DNA from: an uncultured Clostridia bacterium
GTDB lineage: Bacteria; Bacillota; Clostridia; UBA1381
Reading direction: 5' to 3'
DNA: 9,674 nucleotides
Assembly: GCA_910585795.1 (NCBI GenBank)
Contig: CAJUFV010000102.1
Coordinates: 1-9,674, forward strand
Below are positions 1 through 7,792 of the stretch, in pieces. The first letter of the stretch is position 1, and every line of letters starts with the position of its first letter. The notes beneath the pieces are model-generated. The model searched no databases. It was given only the letters and a program-made list of their open reading frames with translations, and was not told the DNA's origin. The translations under genes were made by a program, and so were the position numbers.

Positions 1-859
<859 letters not shown>

Positions 860-1073
860 ATGGTTATATCTTGTCCTTTGACTTAATATACTACTTAACT
901 TTTAGTTCTTTTAGCTCTTAACTAACTCTGACATTTTTTCTTTATCCGATTACTGTCATAAAAAACTCATTTTTTAGACTTGACACATTTATTTATCTTA
1001 CGATAATTAAATGTGAACCTGCACTATTTATCTTTCAATGTTCATGCTCTGCGAATTCTTCATTCGCGACAGC
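860..1073 (-). other. pre-16S rRNA leader (no protein gene)
   Basis: This stretch lies between the inferred transcription start (about G1073) and the mature 16S end. It is AT-rich and holds no credible gene. Two hairpins are visible. The first, GCGAAT-GAAGA-ATTCGC, occupies 1067-1051, almost at the 5' end of the transcript. The second, TAAAAAA-TGAG-TTTTTTA, occupies 976-959, with GTC/GAC pairing just outside it. A GAACATTGAAAG stretch near 1045-1030 vaguely resembles antitermination boxA-like leader motifs, but I would not call it. RNase processing arms cannot be judged because the 3' flank of the 16S gene is outside the window. Confidence 0.6.
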
Positions 1074-1079
1074 TTATTT

Positions 1080-1149
1080 ATATTAACACATCTTCTCTCT
1101 CTTGTCAATACTTTTTTTTATTTTTTTTCCCTTTTTTTTTATTTTTTTT
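1080..1149 (-). promoter_or_regulatory. rRNA operon promoter with phased A-tract UP element
   Basis: On the minus strand a perfect -35 TTGACA (1108-1103) is followed by a 17-bp spacer and a -10 TAATAT (1085-1080). The predicted start is G1073, 7 nt downstream, and initiation with G is common for rRNA promoters in Firmicutes. Directly upstream of the -35 lie four pure A-tracts (minus strand) at 1119-1112, 1128-1121, 1140-1132 and 1149-1142. Their centres are roughly 9 to 11.5 bp apart, so they fall on about one face of the helix. This is what an UP element plus intrinsic bend should look like. Its position about 214 nt ahead of the 16S gene supports the assignment. Confidence 0.88.
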
Positions 1150-1304
1150 ACTTACACTATATATGGCACCTATTTAAACATTCATACGCTATATTTAGAC
1201 AAAAAAAACAAATGCTCTATCCAACAGACTCAGGCTTTATATCGTTTGTAAAAACGGCTGATTATTTTTATGAAAATAGTCTGAAATATCTGAATTTCAC
1301 ATAA

Positions 1305-1340
1305 AAGAAGCAGAAAACATTTGATAATTTTCTGCTCCTT
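1305..1340 (-). terminator. intrinsic terminator of the GH95 gene
   Basis: Eleven bases after the TAA stop of the GH95 gene, the minus strand forms a stem of AAGGAGCAGAAAA (1340-1328) with TTTTCTGCTTCTT (1317-1305). It has 13 pairs including one G-U, a 10-nt loop, and then TTTAT after the stem. It should stop the 4.4-kb transcript before it reaches the rRNA promoter. A second, weaker hairpin (GACTATTTT/AAAATAATC, 1281-1260) lies about 25 nt further on. Nothing else is seen between 1150 and 1300. Confidence 0.82.
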
Positions 1341-1350
1341 CTCAATACCA

Positions 1351-4300
1351 TTATTTTACAAGCTCTAATATTTTGCAATCATACGGCTTCATATTATTTA
1401 AGTTGTTCCAAAGAAACGCTTTTATTGTCTGACATTTATCATAGTCTTTAATAATACCCTCAAGTCCCTCTATAACTTCAATTTTTTGTATTACTCCATT
1501 ATTATAACCAGCAACTATCAAAATATTATTTTTATTACCTATTGCTTTTACACTACTTTCAGTAAGTTCTATAATTTCATTTTCAATTATTGCTCCCGAT
1601 TCAGTATTAAAAGTGTAAACAGTACCTTTTTCAGCGTTTTTTATTGTATATTTATCATCGTTAAAGACAATTGCCTCGCCATTTAAAGAAGTAATATTAC
1701 CTTTATCATATCCAATTGTAATATCACCATCAGAAGCAGGAATAATTTTAAATTCCTCGGCCTTATTATCCGACCATTTAATACTTATCTCCGCACCGTT
1801 TTTAGCTTTAATTCCACTTATCTCGCCCTTATCCCACGCATTTGGAAGTGCCGGCAAAATATAAATATCCCCAGTCTGAGACTGCATTAAAAGCTCCATA
1901 ACCCCCGCTGCGCTTCCGAAATTGCCGTCAATCTGGAACGGCGCGTGTGTGTCAAATAGATTTGAGTATGTCTTTTTAGCAAGCTGATATCTAAACAGTT
2001 CAAGCGCTTTATCACCTTCTAAAGCTCTTGCCCACAACAGAAATTTATTTGAGCATGACCAGCCCGTCGAGTCATCCCCGCGCTTCTGAAGAACAATTTT
2101 TGCCCCATTTAAAAATTCAGGAGTTTCACGGTTTATAAGCGTTCCTGGATACATACCCACAAGATGTGAAATATGTCTGTGGACAGGGTCACCAAGCGCC
2201 TTGCCGTCTGCATCTGTATTATAGCCTGTTTCCACATCCCATTCTTTAACCTGCCCATCTGCGCCCAACTCAACAGGCGCTTCAAGATGATTTCTTATTT
2301 CTTTCCATGCGGATACCTTATCAGCGTCAACATTAAGTATCTCAGCTGCTTCTATAGTATAATCATACATTCCTGCAACAAGCTGTAAATCATATTTAAT
2401 ACCTTCACGCGTTGGTCCCTGTTCCGGCGAGCGTCCCTGCCAAGTGGTATAATAATATCCGTCAAGATATTTTTCGGTATCTGTTGTTGACTTTCTTTCA
2501 TTTTTATAAAGATACTGCGTATAGAAGTTAGCGCACTTTCTCATTATCGGATAAAGCTCATTTGCAAGTAAATCTTTATCTCCCGTTGTCTTATATAAGT
2601 CCCACAAATTATACATAAGCCACGCCGTGTTCCCCGCCGATTGGATACTTGTTGAGCCCGTGAGATCTGTCGTACCCATAATTGCTTGCTTTGTATGCAT
2701 AATGAATACATCATCCCTATCATCAGTGCTGTCATCAAAGCTCATTACACCATTGTCAAATTTATAGGACTTCGGTGTCACCTTATACATATTCTTCGCA
2801 GTTACATGCCCTGCCGGAATTTGCGTATTGAGCCAGCCTATCAGAGACTTTCCGCTGTCTAAAAGATTAGCTCCGCCCGCAAACCAATAATTCATTTCCA
2901 TATTAATATTTATACAGTAGCATGAGCCCCAGATTTCAGCTGTTGACTGACACCATTTACCCTGAAGCGTTGAAGGCATTGTATTTGAACGAGACGAAGA
3001 AATCATCATATATCTTGCGTAATTATAGTGTAATTCCTCAAGATGCTTGTCGAGATTATCATATTTTGTTTTGTCATACGAAACCATCGTTATTCCATCA
3101 GCATTTTTATTTGTACTTACCACGCTGTCGTATGACTTTTGCAATTCATCTGTCGGCATCTGACAAACCTCTTCTGCGTCTGTCAACCTGAATTTCACCT
3201 TATCAAATTGTGATTTATAATCAGAGATATGCTCCGTTTTTAAATCATCATAACTCACAGCTGCCGCGCAGTTTATTCTTCTTCCAGCTTTTTCAATAGC
3301 GGCTTTGACTCCGTTTATACTCTTGTATGGGGTTTTAGTAATGTTTACCGTACTATCAGGATTTAGCTCAAACTGTTCTTCATCATAATCTGTTGCCGCC
3401 GCAATAAGAATTGTAACACCTGTACTTCCTGATACATTTACCGTGTTATATCCATCCGTAATAGTACCGTTGTCTGCCATAACCTTGATTTTAGTACAGT
3501 ATTCGAGATCGGAAGTCTGATTCCATGACGCATTTCCGCCTGACGAATACGGTTCGCTGTCCTTTAATCTACCTGTAATAGTGATTTCACCATTATTGAC
3601 CGTAACTTCACCTGGGTGCATAGAAACAGGCTCCACATCAAAATTCAAATCATCTCCTGTATAACGAACTGCAATAACCTCCTTCGGATAGCTTGCGAAA
3701 TACTCACGATTAAATCGCTTACCGTCATATTCATACCGAACATGCGCTATACTTTCATCAAGATTAAGGTCCCTGTAATAATTCTTCACCTCTGCGTTTT
3801 TAGGCATATGGAAATTAACAAATATATTGCCGATACTCATAAAGCCGTTTATACCCTCGCTCATATTCTTATTTATGTTATCAGCGTCAACACTTGTCTG
3901 AACGCCGCGATAACCTGCCGCCCAAAATGTTTCCTCGTTAATTTGTATCTGGTCTTTATCGGGGAGTCCAAATATCATACCACCCATATATCCGTTGCCT
4001 ACAGGTAATGCCTTTTGCTCCCAGTCAGCACCATCACGAGCGTATATACTGTTATTTCCGCTGCTGTTACCCTTTAAATACGCGCCTGTTTTATACCATA
4101 AAATATTATCTGTCTGAGCACCGACATAATTATTGTCATATGTATATTTTACATTTAATTCAGCAACATCAACAGTATCAGGATTTACGCCATACGGCGC
4201 TCCTTCCGGAAGCATAATACCTGTGCCCATACCAAGCCCTGATTTCGTGCCCGTTATCCAATCAGAAACAAGGGGTACATTTTTATATATCGTTTTAGCT

Positions 4301-5787
4301 GTTTTATATATTTCCTCCGATACTATTTCCTCCGCGCTGTTTAGTATATACGCTTTAATCTGGGCCGCATTTTTAAAATCAAGCGAAGCCTTAAGCCCTG
4401 CAACCCCCTCTGCCATATTATCAATAGCCGTCCTTTTCTCGGCAATCACTATTCCATTTTTATCTACAGCTTTAACTACTGCCGAATAACCTGTCTGAAC
4501 GCTATCCGTATCTATCGCAATCCCGTCAATTCCCTCTGCCAAAGAAAGGTCTGCAGCACAATTTTTCAAGAATATGCCTTTTATTGCATACGGTGAAATA
4601 GCTTCGCCTTTTATTGTAACCGTAAATGTGTCTGAAATATCCGCACTTATTTGTGAGTCCTCTACTGCCAATACCGCTTTTACTGTGATATTACCCTCTC
4701 CTGAATTGTCAGGAACTGTTAATACACCGTTTTCTATTGAAGCACCATGATTATCGCCCTCAATACTCCATTCTGTTTTTCTTTCAGGAATAACTGCTCC
4801 GTTTGCAGTCGGTATTGCTCTTAACGAAAGTGACGCGCCTTTTTTCACCAATTCATCACCTGTAATCTTTACTCCGTCCGCGTCAGTTACGCTCATAAGC
4901 TTCAAGGAAAGTTCTTTTTGTATGTTTCCGTATTCTGCGCTTATCGTAACGATTCCCTCCCGCGCGGCCGGCATAATTGTCAGAATACCGCTGTTATCCA
5001 TACTCACTCCTTCATAAGCACTGACAGAATACGTAATATCCGCATTTTCATCCACAGTTCCTCTTGACACAATATCTGTGCCGTCCATAAGTATTGTTAT
5101 ACTGCTATATACTTTAGCGGTATATTTCAAGGTTTGATTTTCAGATGTTATATATTTTTCTTTTGCTTCCGAAGTAAATTCCATGGTATCCGCATTGTCA
5201 AGAATTTCAATATGTGAAATTGCTGCGGCTCCCCATTTACCTAAAATCACATCAAGTTTCGTTATGTCTGAATTTAATTTTACAGTTGTTATATACCACT
5301 TATCGAAATCACAGTTCATTTTAAGGTCTATAATCTCACTTCCTATGATTATTTTATCATCCGCGCTGTTGTCCTGATTTCTATTTATGCTGCCATTATT
5401 TGTCGCATAAGGCTTTGCGTATGTTATTCTAACATACTTTCCGGCTGCTACCGTTTCAGGAAAAGTTATACACGCGCTCACACTGCTGTTTCCTCCTGAA
5501 CCGAAAAACAAATAATAACCATTATCCGGAAGTCCTTTTCCATATGGATAATATCCCTTATTTTCACTTGCTTTATCGCGTATAACAACATTATTGTAAT
5601 TACTGCTTGAGGTTGATACCTTAAAACCGCTGGCGCCAACTTCTGTTTCTTCAAGCGATTTTGTATCAAAAGCTTTTACCTCATTATATTCCGCGCCAAA
5701 TATGTTTTCTGTCTCCGCACCCTCAGGTATAACAAAAGTCATAAAAAGCATAACCGCGCTCATCATAACAGATAGTGCTTTTTTCAT
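1351..5787 (-). CDS. secreted multidomain GH95 family glycosidase (alpha-L-fucosidase or alpha-L-galactosidase)
   Basis: Predicted exported enzyme that removes terminal alpha-linked L-fucose (or L-galactose) from plant glycans. It has 1478 residues, about twice a minimal GH95 enzyme. Order: Sec signal peptide (about 1-25, MKKALSVMMSAVMLF), a beta-sandwich resembling a carbohydrate-binding module (44-197), Ig-like domains (203-300, 301-394), another beta domain (396-500), the GH95 module (about 556-1390), and a small C-terminal domain ending in a KAFLWNNLNNMKP segment. The catalytic block opens with W564 and the ALPVGNG motif (593-599). Active-site residues known from the Bifidobacterium enzyme AfcA have matches: N960 and N962 in NINMEMNYW, general acid E1122 in SPEQGP, HRHISHL (1203-1209) and D1287 in IDGNFG. 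All look intact. A GGGATGG ribosome site (5801-5795) lies 7 nt before the ATG. It has no SLH anchor, so it may be released or held by its N-terminal domains. The family is near certain; fucose versus L-galactose specificity is not. Confidence 0.93.
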   Translation of the reverse strand: MKKALSVMMSAVMLFMTFVIPEGAETENIFGAEYNEVKAFDTKSLEETEVGASGFKVSTSSSNYNNVVIRDKASENKGYYPYGKGLPDNGYYLFFGSGGNSSVSACITFPETVAAGKYVRITYAKPYATNNGSINRNQDNSADDKIIIGSEIIDLKMNCDFDKWYITTVKLNSDITKLDVILGKWGAAAISHIEILDNADTMEFTSEAKEKYITSENQTLKYTAKVYSSITILMDGTDIVSRGTVDENADITYSVSAYEGVSMDNSGILTIMPAAREGIVTISAEYGNIQKELSLKLMSVTDADGVKITGDELVKKGASLSLRAIPTANGAVIPERKTEWSIEGDNHGASIENGVLTVPDNSGEGNITVKAVLAVEDSQISADISDTFTVTIKGEAISPYAIKGIFLKNCAADLSLAEGIDGIAIDTDSVQTGYSAVVKAVDKNGIVIAEKRTAIDNMAEGVAGLKASLDFKNAAQIKAYILNSAEEIVSEEIYKTAKTIYKNVPLVSDWITGTKSGLGMGTGIMLPEGAPYGVNPDTVDVAELNVKYTYDNNYVGAQTDNILWYKTGAYLKGNSSGNNSIYARDGADWEQKALPVGNGYMGGMIFGLPDKDQIQINEETFWAAGYRGVQTSVDADNINKNMSEGINGFMSIGNIFVNFHMPKNAEVKNYYRDLNLDESIAHVRYEYDGKRFNREYFASYPKEVIAVRYTGDDLNFDVEPVSMHPGEVTVNNGEITITGRLKDSEPYSSGGNASWNQTSDLEYCTKIKVMADNGTITDGYNTVNVSGSTGVTILIAAATDYDEEQFELNPDSTVNITKTPYKSINGVKAAIEKAGRRINCAAAVSYDDLKTEHISDYKSQFDKVKFRLTDAEEVCQMPTDELQKSYDSVVSTNKNADGITMVSYDKTKYDNLDKHLEELHYNYARYMMISSSRSNTMPSTLQGKWCQSTAEIWGSCYCININMEMNYWFAGGANLLDSGKSLIGWLNTQIPAGHVTAKNMYKVTPKSYKFDNGVMSFDDSTDDRDDVFIMHTKQAIMGTTDLTGSTSIQSAGNTAWLMYNLWDLYKTTGDKDLLANELYPIMRKCANFYTQYLYKNERKSTTDTEKYLDGYYYTTWQGRSPEQGPTREGIKYDLQLVAGMYDYTIEAAEILNVDADKVSAWKEIRNHLEAPVELGADGQVKEWDVETGYNTDADGKALGDPVHRHISHLVGMYPGTLINRETPEFLNGAKIVLQKRGDDSTGWSCSNKFLLWARALEGDKALELFRYQLAKKTYSNLFDTHAPFQIDGNFGSAAGVMELLMQSQTGDIYILPALPNAWDKGEISGIKAKNGAEISIKWSDNKAEEFKIIPASDGDITIGYDKGNITSLNGEAIVFNDDKYTIKNAEKGTVYTFNTESGAIIENEIIELTESSVKAIGNKNNILIVAGYNNGVIQKIEVIEGLEGIIKDYDKCQTIKAFLWNNLNNMKPYDCKILELVK

Positions 5788-5813
5788 AATTTAACCATCC
5801 CTTCGCTATAAAA

Positions 5814-5838
5814 CTATTTATAATTCAATTATAAATAG
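5814..5838. repeat. perfect 25-bp palindrome upstream of the GH95 gene (candidate operator)
   Basis: The arms are CTATTTATAATT (5814-5825) and AATTATAAATAG (5827-5838) around a single central C. The palindrome sits between the GH95 ribosome binding site and the divergent regulator promoter. On the minus strand its first arm contains TATAAT (5833-5828), a candidate -10 for the GH95 gene with start near 5821. No good -35 is found 16-18 bp upstream, which would suit an activator-dependent promoter. It could be a protein-binding site or a weak 5'-UTR hairpin. The AT-rich composition makes a chance origin less surprising than for a mixed sequence. Confidence 0.6.
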
Positions 5839-5898
5839 CTCCAATCAAAAAGTATATGTATTTATTCTTTTAAATTTTGTACTTTTTCTCTTTCTTCG

Positions 5899-5927
5899 TT
5901 GATTTCAAAAACAATTTAAGCTATAAT
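5899..5927 (+). promoter_or_regulatory. sigma-A promoter of the AraC-family regulator gene
   Basis: The -35 TTGATT (5899-5904), a 17-bp spacer and a perfect -10 TATAAT (5922-5927) predict a start near 5934. Only a very short leader remains before the strong ribosome site AGAGGTGAT (5938-5946) and the ATG at 5950. The arrangement implies steady, unassisted expression of the regulator, in contrast to the poor -35 on the GH95 side. Confidence 0.8.
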
Positions 5928-5949
5928 TATATTAAAAAGAGGTGATAAA

Positions 5950-6762
5950 ATGCTCAATCATAATTTCAAGCATCTGACAGATTTATTTAATTATACAAAT
6001 ATTAAGGTATCACATATATTCCACAGAAGCGTTGACAGCGAATGGTGTTTTAACAACTATTGCCATAATTTTAATCGTGTTTATATTATTCTTGACGGAA
6101 GCGCCGTACTTTTTAACAGCACGGAAAACATAACAATGCTGCCAAATAATATATATGTTATACCTGCCAAATATACATACAGCTGCAGATGTGACGAATA
6201 TATGGAAAAATTCTTTTTCCATTTTACCGCGTCTATTATCCCGCAAAATGATTTGCTTTCAAATATCGGAAGGATTGCGGCAATGCCAATAAGTAATGAT
6301 GAATTATCATTACTGCGCGAAATACTTTACAACGAAAATATTCAATCGGCTCTTTTTCTGCAAAATTATATCCGCACGCTGATATTACAGATTATTGAAC
6401 CAATCACGGATAAAATCGAAAGAGACATCACTGTCTACCGCAAATACGAAAAACTGTATAAATACATAGAGGATAATTTGTCTGCCGATATATCCGTTGC
6501 GGAGGTGTGCCGTCATATCGGTTTTTCTCAGACATATATCGGCCAGAAATTCAAAAATGATACAGGCAGCACAATAAAACAATATATTACCTCCTCAATA
6601 ATAGAAAGAATGCAATATATGCTGCTTGTCACCACGCTTTCAATAAACGATATCACAAAAGAACTGCGTTTTGACAGTGAATCCTACTGCTCGAAGTTTT
6701 TTAAAAAGCATATGGGAATATCTCCCAGTGAATACAGACATATCCATAAGGGAATTATTTAA
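5950..6762 (+). CDS. AraC/XylS-family transcriptional regulator
   Basis: DNA-binding transcription factor of 270 residues, a normal length for the family. The N-terminal part (about 20-100, with RVYIILDGSAVLF and MLPNNIYVIPAKYTYSC) has the beta-rich pattern of a cupin sugar-sensing domain. The C-terminal part (about 165-266) carries the two helix-turn-helix motifs typical of AraC. The first is ISVAEVCRHIGFSQTYIGQKF (181-201, one residue omitted at its end here would not matter). The second is LSINDITKELRFDSESYCSKF (230-250) followed by the family signature GISPSEYR (256-263). The ATG is fixed by AGAGGTGAT 3 nt upstream. It is transcribed divergently from the GH95 gene across a 162-bp region, so the likeliest target is that gene, with a mono- or oligosaccharide released from plant glycan as inducer. 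That is inferred from context only. No convincing terminator follows its TAA. Confidence 0.93.
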   Translation: MLNHNFKHLTDLFNYTNIKVSHIFHRSVDSEWCFNNYCHNFNRVYIILDGSAVLFNSTENITMLPNNIYVIPAKYTYSCRCDEYMEKFFFHFTASIIPQNDLLSNIGRIAAMPISNDELSLLREILYNENIQSALFLQNYIRTLILQIIEPITDKIERDITVYRKYEKLYKYIEDNLSADISVAEVCRHIGFSQTYIGQKFKNDTGSTIKQYITSSIIERMQYMLLVTTLSINDITKELRFDSESYCSKFFKKHMGISPSEYRHIHKGII

Positions 6763-6875
6763 ATAAACATCCAGAAATTATAACTACTCCCGTATTTAAT
6801 TCAATTTTATACCAAGTCAATTACATAATAATTTTTGTGATTGAAGCTTTATCAGCTTGTCCTTATTATCATTAT

Positions 6876-6921
6876 TACAAATCAAAACAAATACCGGCAT
6901 AGCCTACACCATGCCGGTATT
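6876..6921 (-). terminator. intrinsic terminator of the SLH/acetylesterase operon
   Basis: A perfect 11-bp stem AATACCGGCAT/ATGCCGGTATT (minus strand 6921-6911 and 6900-6890) with a 10-nt loop is followed on the minus strand by TGTTTTGATTTG. The T-rich side lies only on the minus strand, so it ends transcripts from the operon on its right. It might also partly block read-through from the AraC gene, but without a T run on that side. Between the AraC stop and this hairpin (6763-6889) I see no gene. Confidence 0.87.
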
Positions 6922-6975
6922 CACAAAATTACTGATTACTGTATTAACAATATCATCCTTTGGAACGACTGCCAT

Positions 6976-7074
6976 TTACTGCATAAACATAGATACAATA
7001 CCAATACAAATAGGTACAACCATAGCCACAGCTATCACAATACAAATAACTCTCAATGCTTTTTTGCTGAACAT
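6976..7074 (-). CDS. 32-residue single-span membrane peptide (unrecognised)
   Basis: This small gene starts 11 nt after the stop of the SLH-only protein. Its ATG (7074-7072) is preceded by AGGGGTGAT, ending 4 nt before it, a strong ribosome site that partly overlaps the upstream stop codon. The product begins MFSKKALRV, giving a short positive N-terminus. A hydrophobic stretch of about 18-20 residues follows (I10-ICIVIAVAMVVPICIGI to about 27), and it ends SMFMQ before TAA. By the positive-inside rule the N-terminus would be cytoplasmic. The stop-start spacing and the terminator directly downstream place it as last gene of the operon. I do not recognise a family. It could be an accessory membrane peptide for export or envelope assembly, or an anchor whose role is unrelated. 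Coding status rests on the ribosome site, spacing and sensible composition. Confidence 0.72.
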   Translation of the reverse strand: MFSKKALRVICIVIAVAMVVPICIGIVSMFMQ

Positions 7075-7085
7075 CCTAATCACCC

Positions 7086-7772
7086 CTATTTCAATTTTCC
7101 AAGAATCTGATAAATTATCGTTGCCGCCTGCGCGCGTGTAGCGGTATCTTTAGGACGAAAGCTGTCATCCTCCATACCTGCAACCAGTCCGTTTGAAAAC
7201 GCATGACGCACACCGTCCAAAGCCCATAGTGATATACTGCTTAAATCAGTAAAATACATATCCTCAAGCGGTTTCAGAGCTTCGGCCGACTCGCCTTCAA
7301 GACTGTACTGGAAAACTGAATGCGCGATATAAGCCATTTCTTCACGTTTAATCGGCAGTTCAGCGTCCAGATAACCACTATAAACCGCTTTTGATTCATT
7401 TCCTTCTCCCACAATTCTGACAGAATACTCTCTTATCATCGCTTCCGGAATCAATCCCTTATCCAGCGCGCCCTGCACACATGGCGCAAACCATTCATCA
7501 CCATTTACATCAAGACATTCACCCTTACGATACGAAGTCTCACCTATATTTGCAGCTCCAAGCGCCATCCTCAGAAACTCCGCGCGCGTTACCGTACCAT
7601 CAGGATTAAATTCAGTATCACTTACACCACTTACAACGCCTTCGTTTGCAAGAATATTAATTATTTCCTCGCCCCAGTGTCCTTTTATATCAGTAAAACC
7701 TGCCGCGTCCGCTATAGGCACAGTCACAAACAATATTAAAATCACTGCTGCCGTTAATTTTTTTAATTTCAT
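7086..7772 (-). CDS. secreted protein consisting of three SLH domains only
   Basis: Cell-surface protein of 228 residues with nothing but a signal peptide (1-23, MKLKKLTAAVILILFVTVPIADA) and three SLH repeats. SLH1 is about 26-75 (FTDIKGHWGEE, VTRAEF), SLH2 about 84-160 (degenerate, with IKREEM) and SLH3 174-228 (FTDLSS, ATRAQA). SLH domains bind secondary cell-wall polymer, so the protein should sit on the wall. I chose the ATG at 7772 because it begins a canonical signal peptide and is preceded by AGGAG and AGGGTG. A start at 7805 would add 11 charged residues and overlap the upstream gene. It lies 20 nt after the acetylesterase stop and is clearly a paralog of that enzyme's C-terminus, sharing FTDI-GHWGEE, ECLD and ALDKGL. 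With no cargo domain, it may be a wall-structural protein or a duplicate anchor. Function is unknown. Confidence 0.9.
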   Translation of the reverse strand: MKLKKLTAAVILILFVTVPIADAAGFTDIKGHWGEEIINILANEGVVSGVSDTEFNPDGTVTRAEFLRMALGAANIGETSYRKGECLDVNGDEWFAPCVQGALDKGLIPEAMIREYSVRIVGEGNESKAVYSGYLDAELPIKREEMAYIAHSVFQYSLEGESAEALKPLEDMYFTDLSSISLWALDGVRHAFSNGLVAGMEDDSFRPKDTATRAQAATIIYQILGKLK

Positions 7773-7792
7773 TTCACCCTGTCTCCTATTTA

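Noticed and set aside
1038..1304. 88-residue plus-strand frame rich in Phe and Leu
   Set aside because: It is read through the T-tracts opposite the rRNA promoter, has no convincing ribosome site, and its composition simply reflects poly-T.
3616..4489. Plus-strand frames of 69-130 residues opposite the GH95 gene
   Set aside because: They are antisense shadows of an intact, motif-rich coding frame and have no domain pattern of their own.
6841..6860. AAGCT-TTATC-AGCTT inverted repeat as a terminator of the AraC gene
   Set aside because: The five-base stem is too weak and no T run follows on the plus strand.
6841..7141. Two overlapping plus-strand frames of about 90 residues
   Set aside because: They run antisense through the terminator hairpin and the small membrane gene, lack ribosome sites, and read as low-complexity His/Asn/Tyr or Thr/Ile runs.
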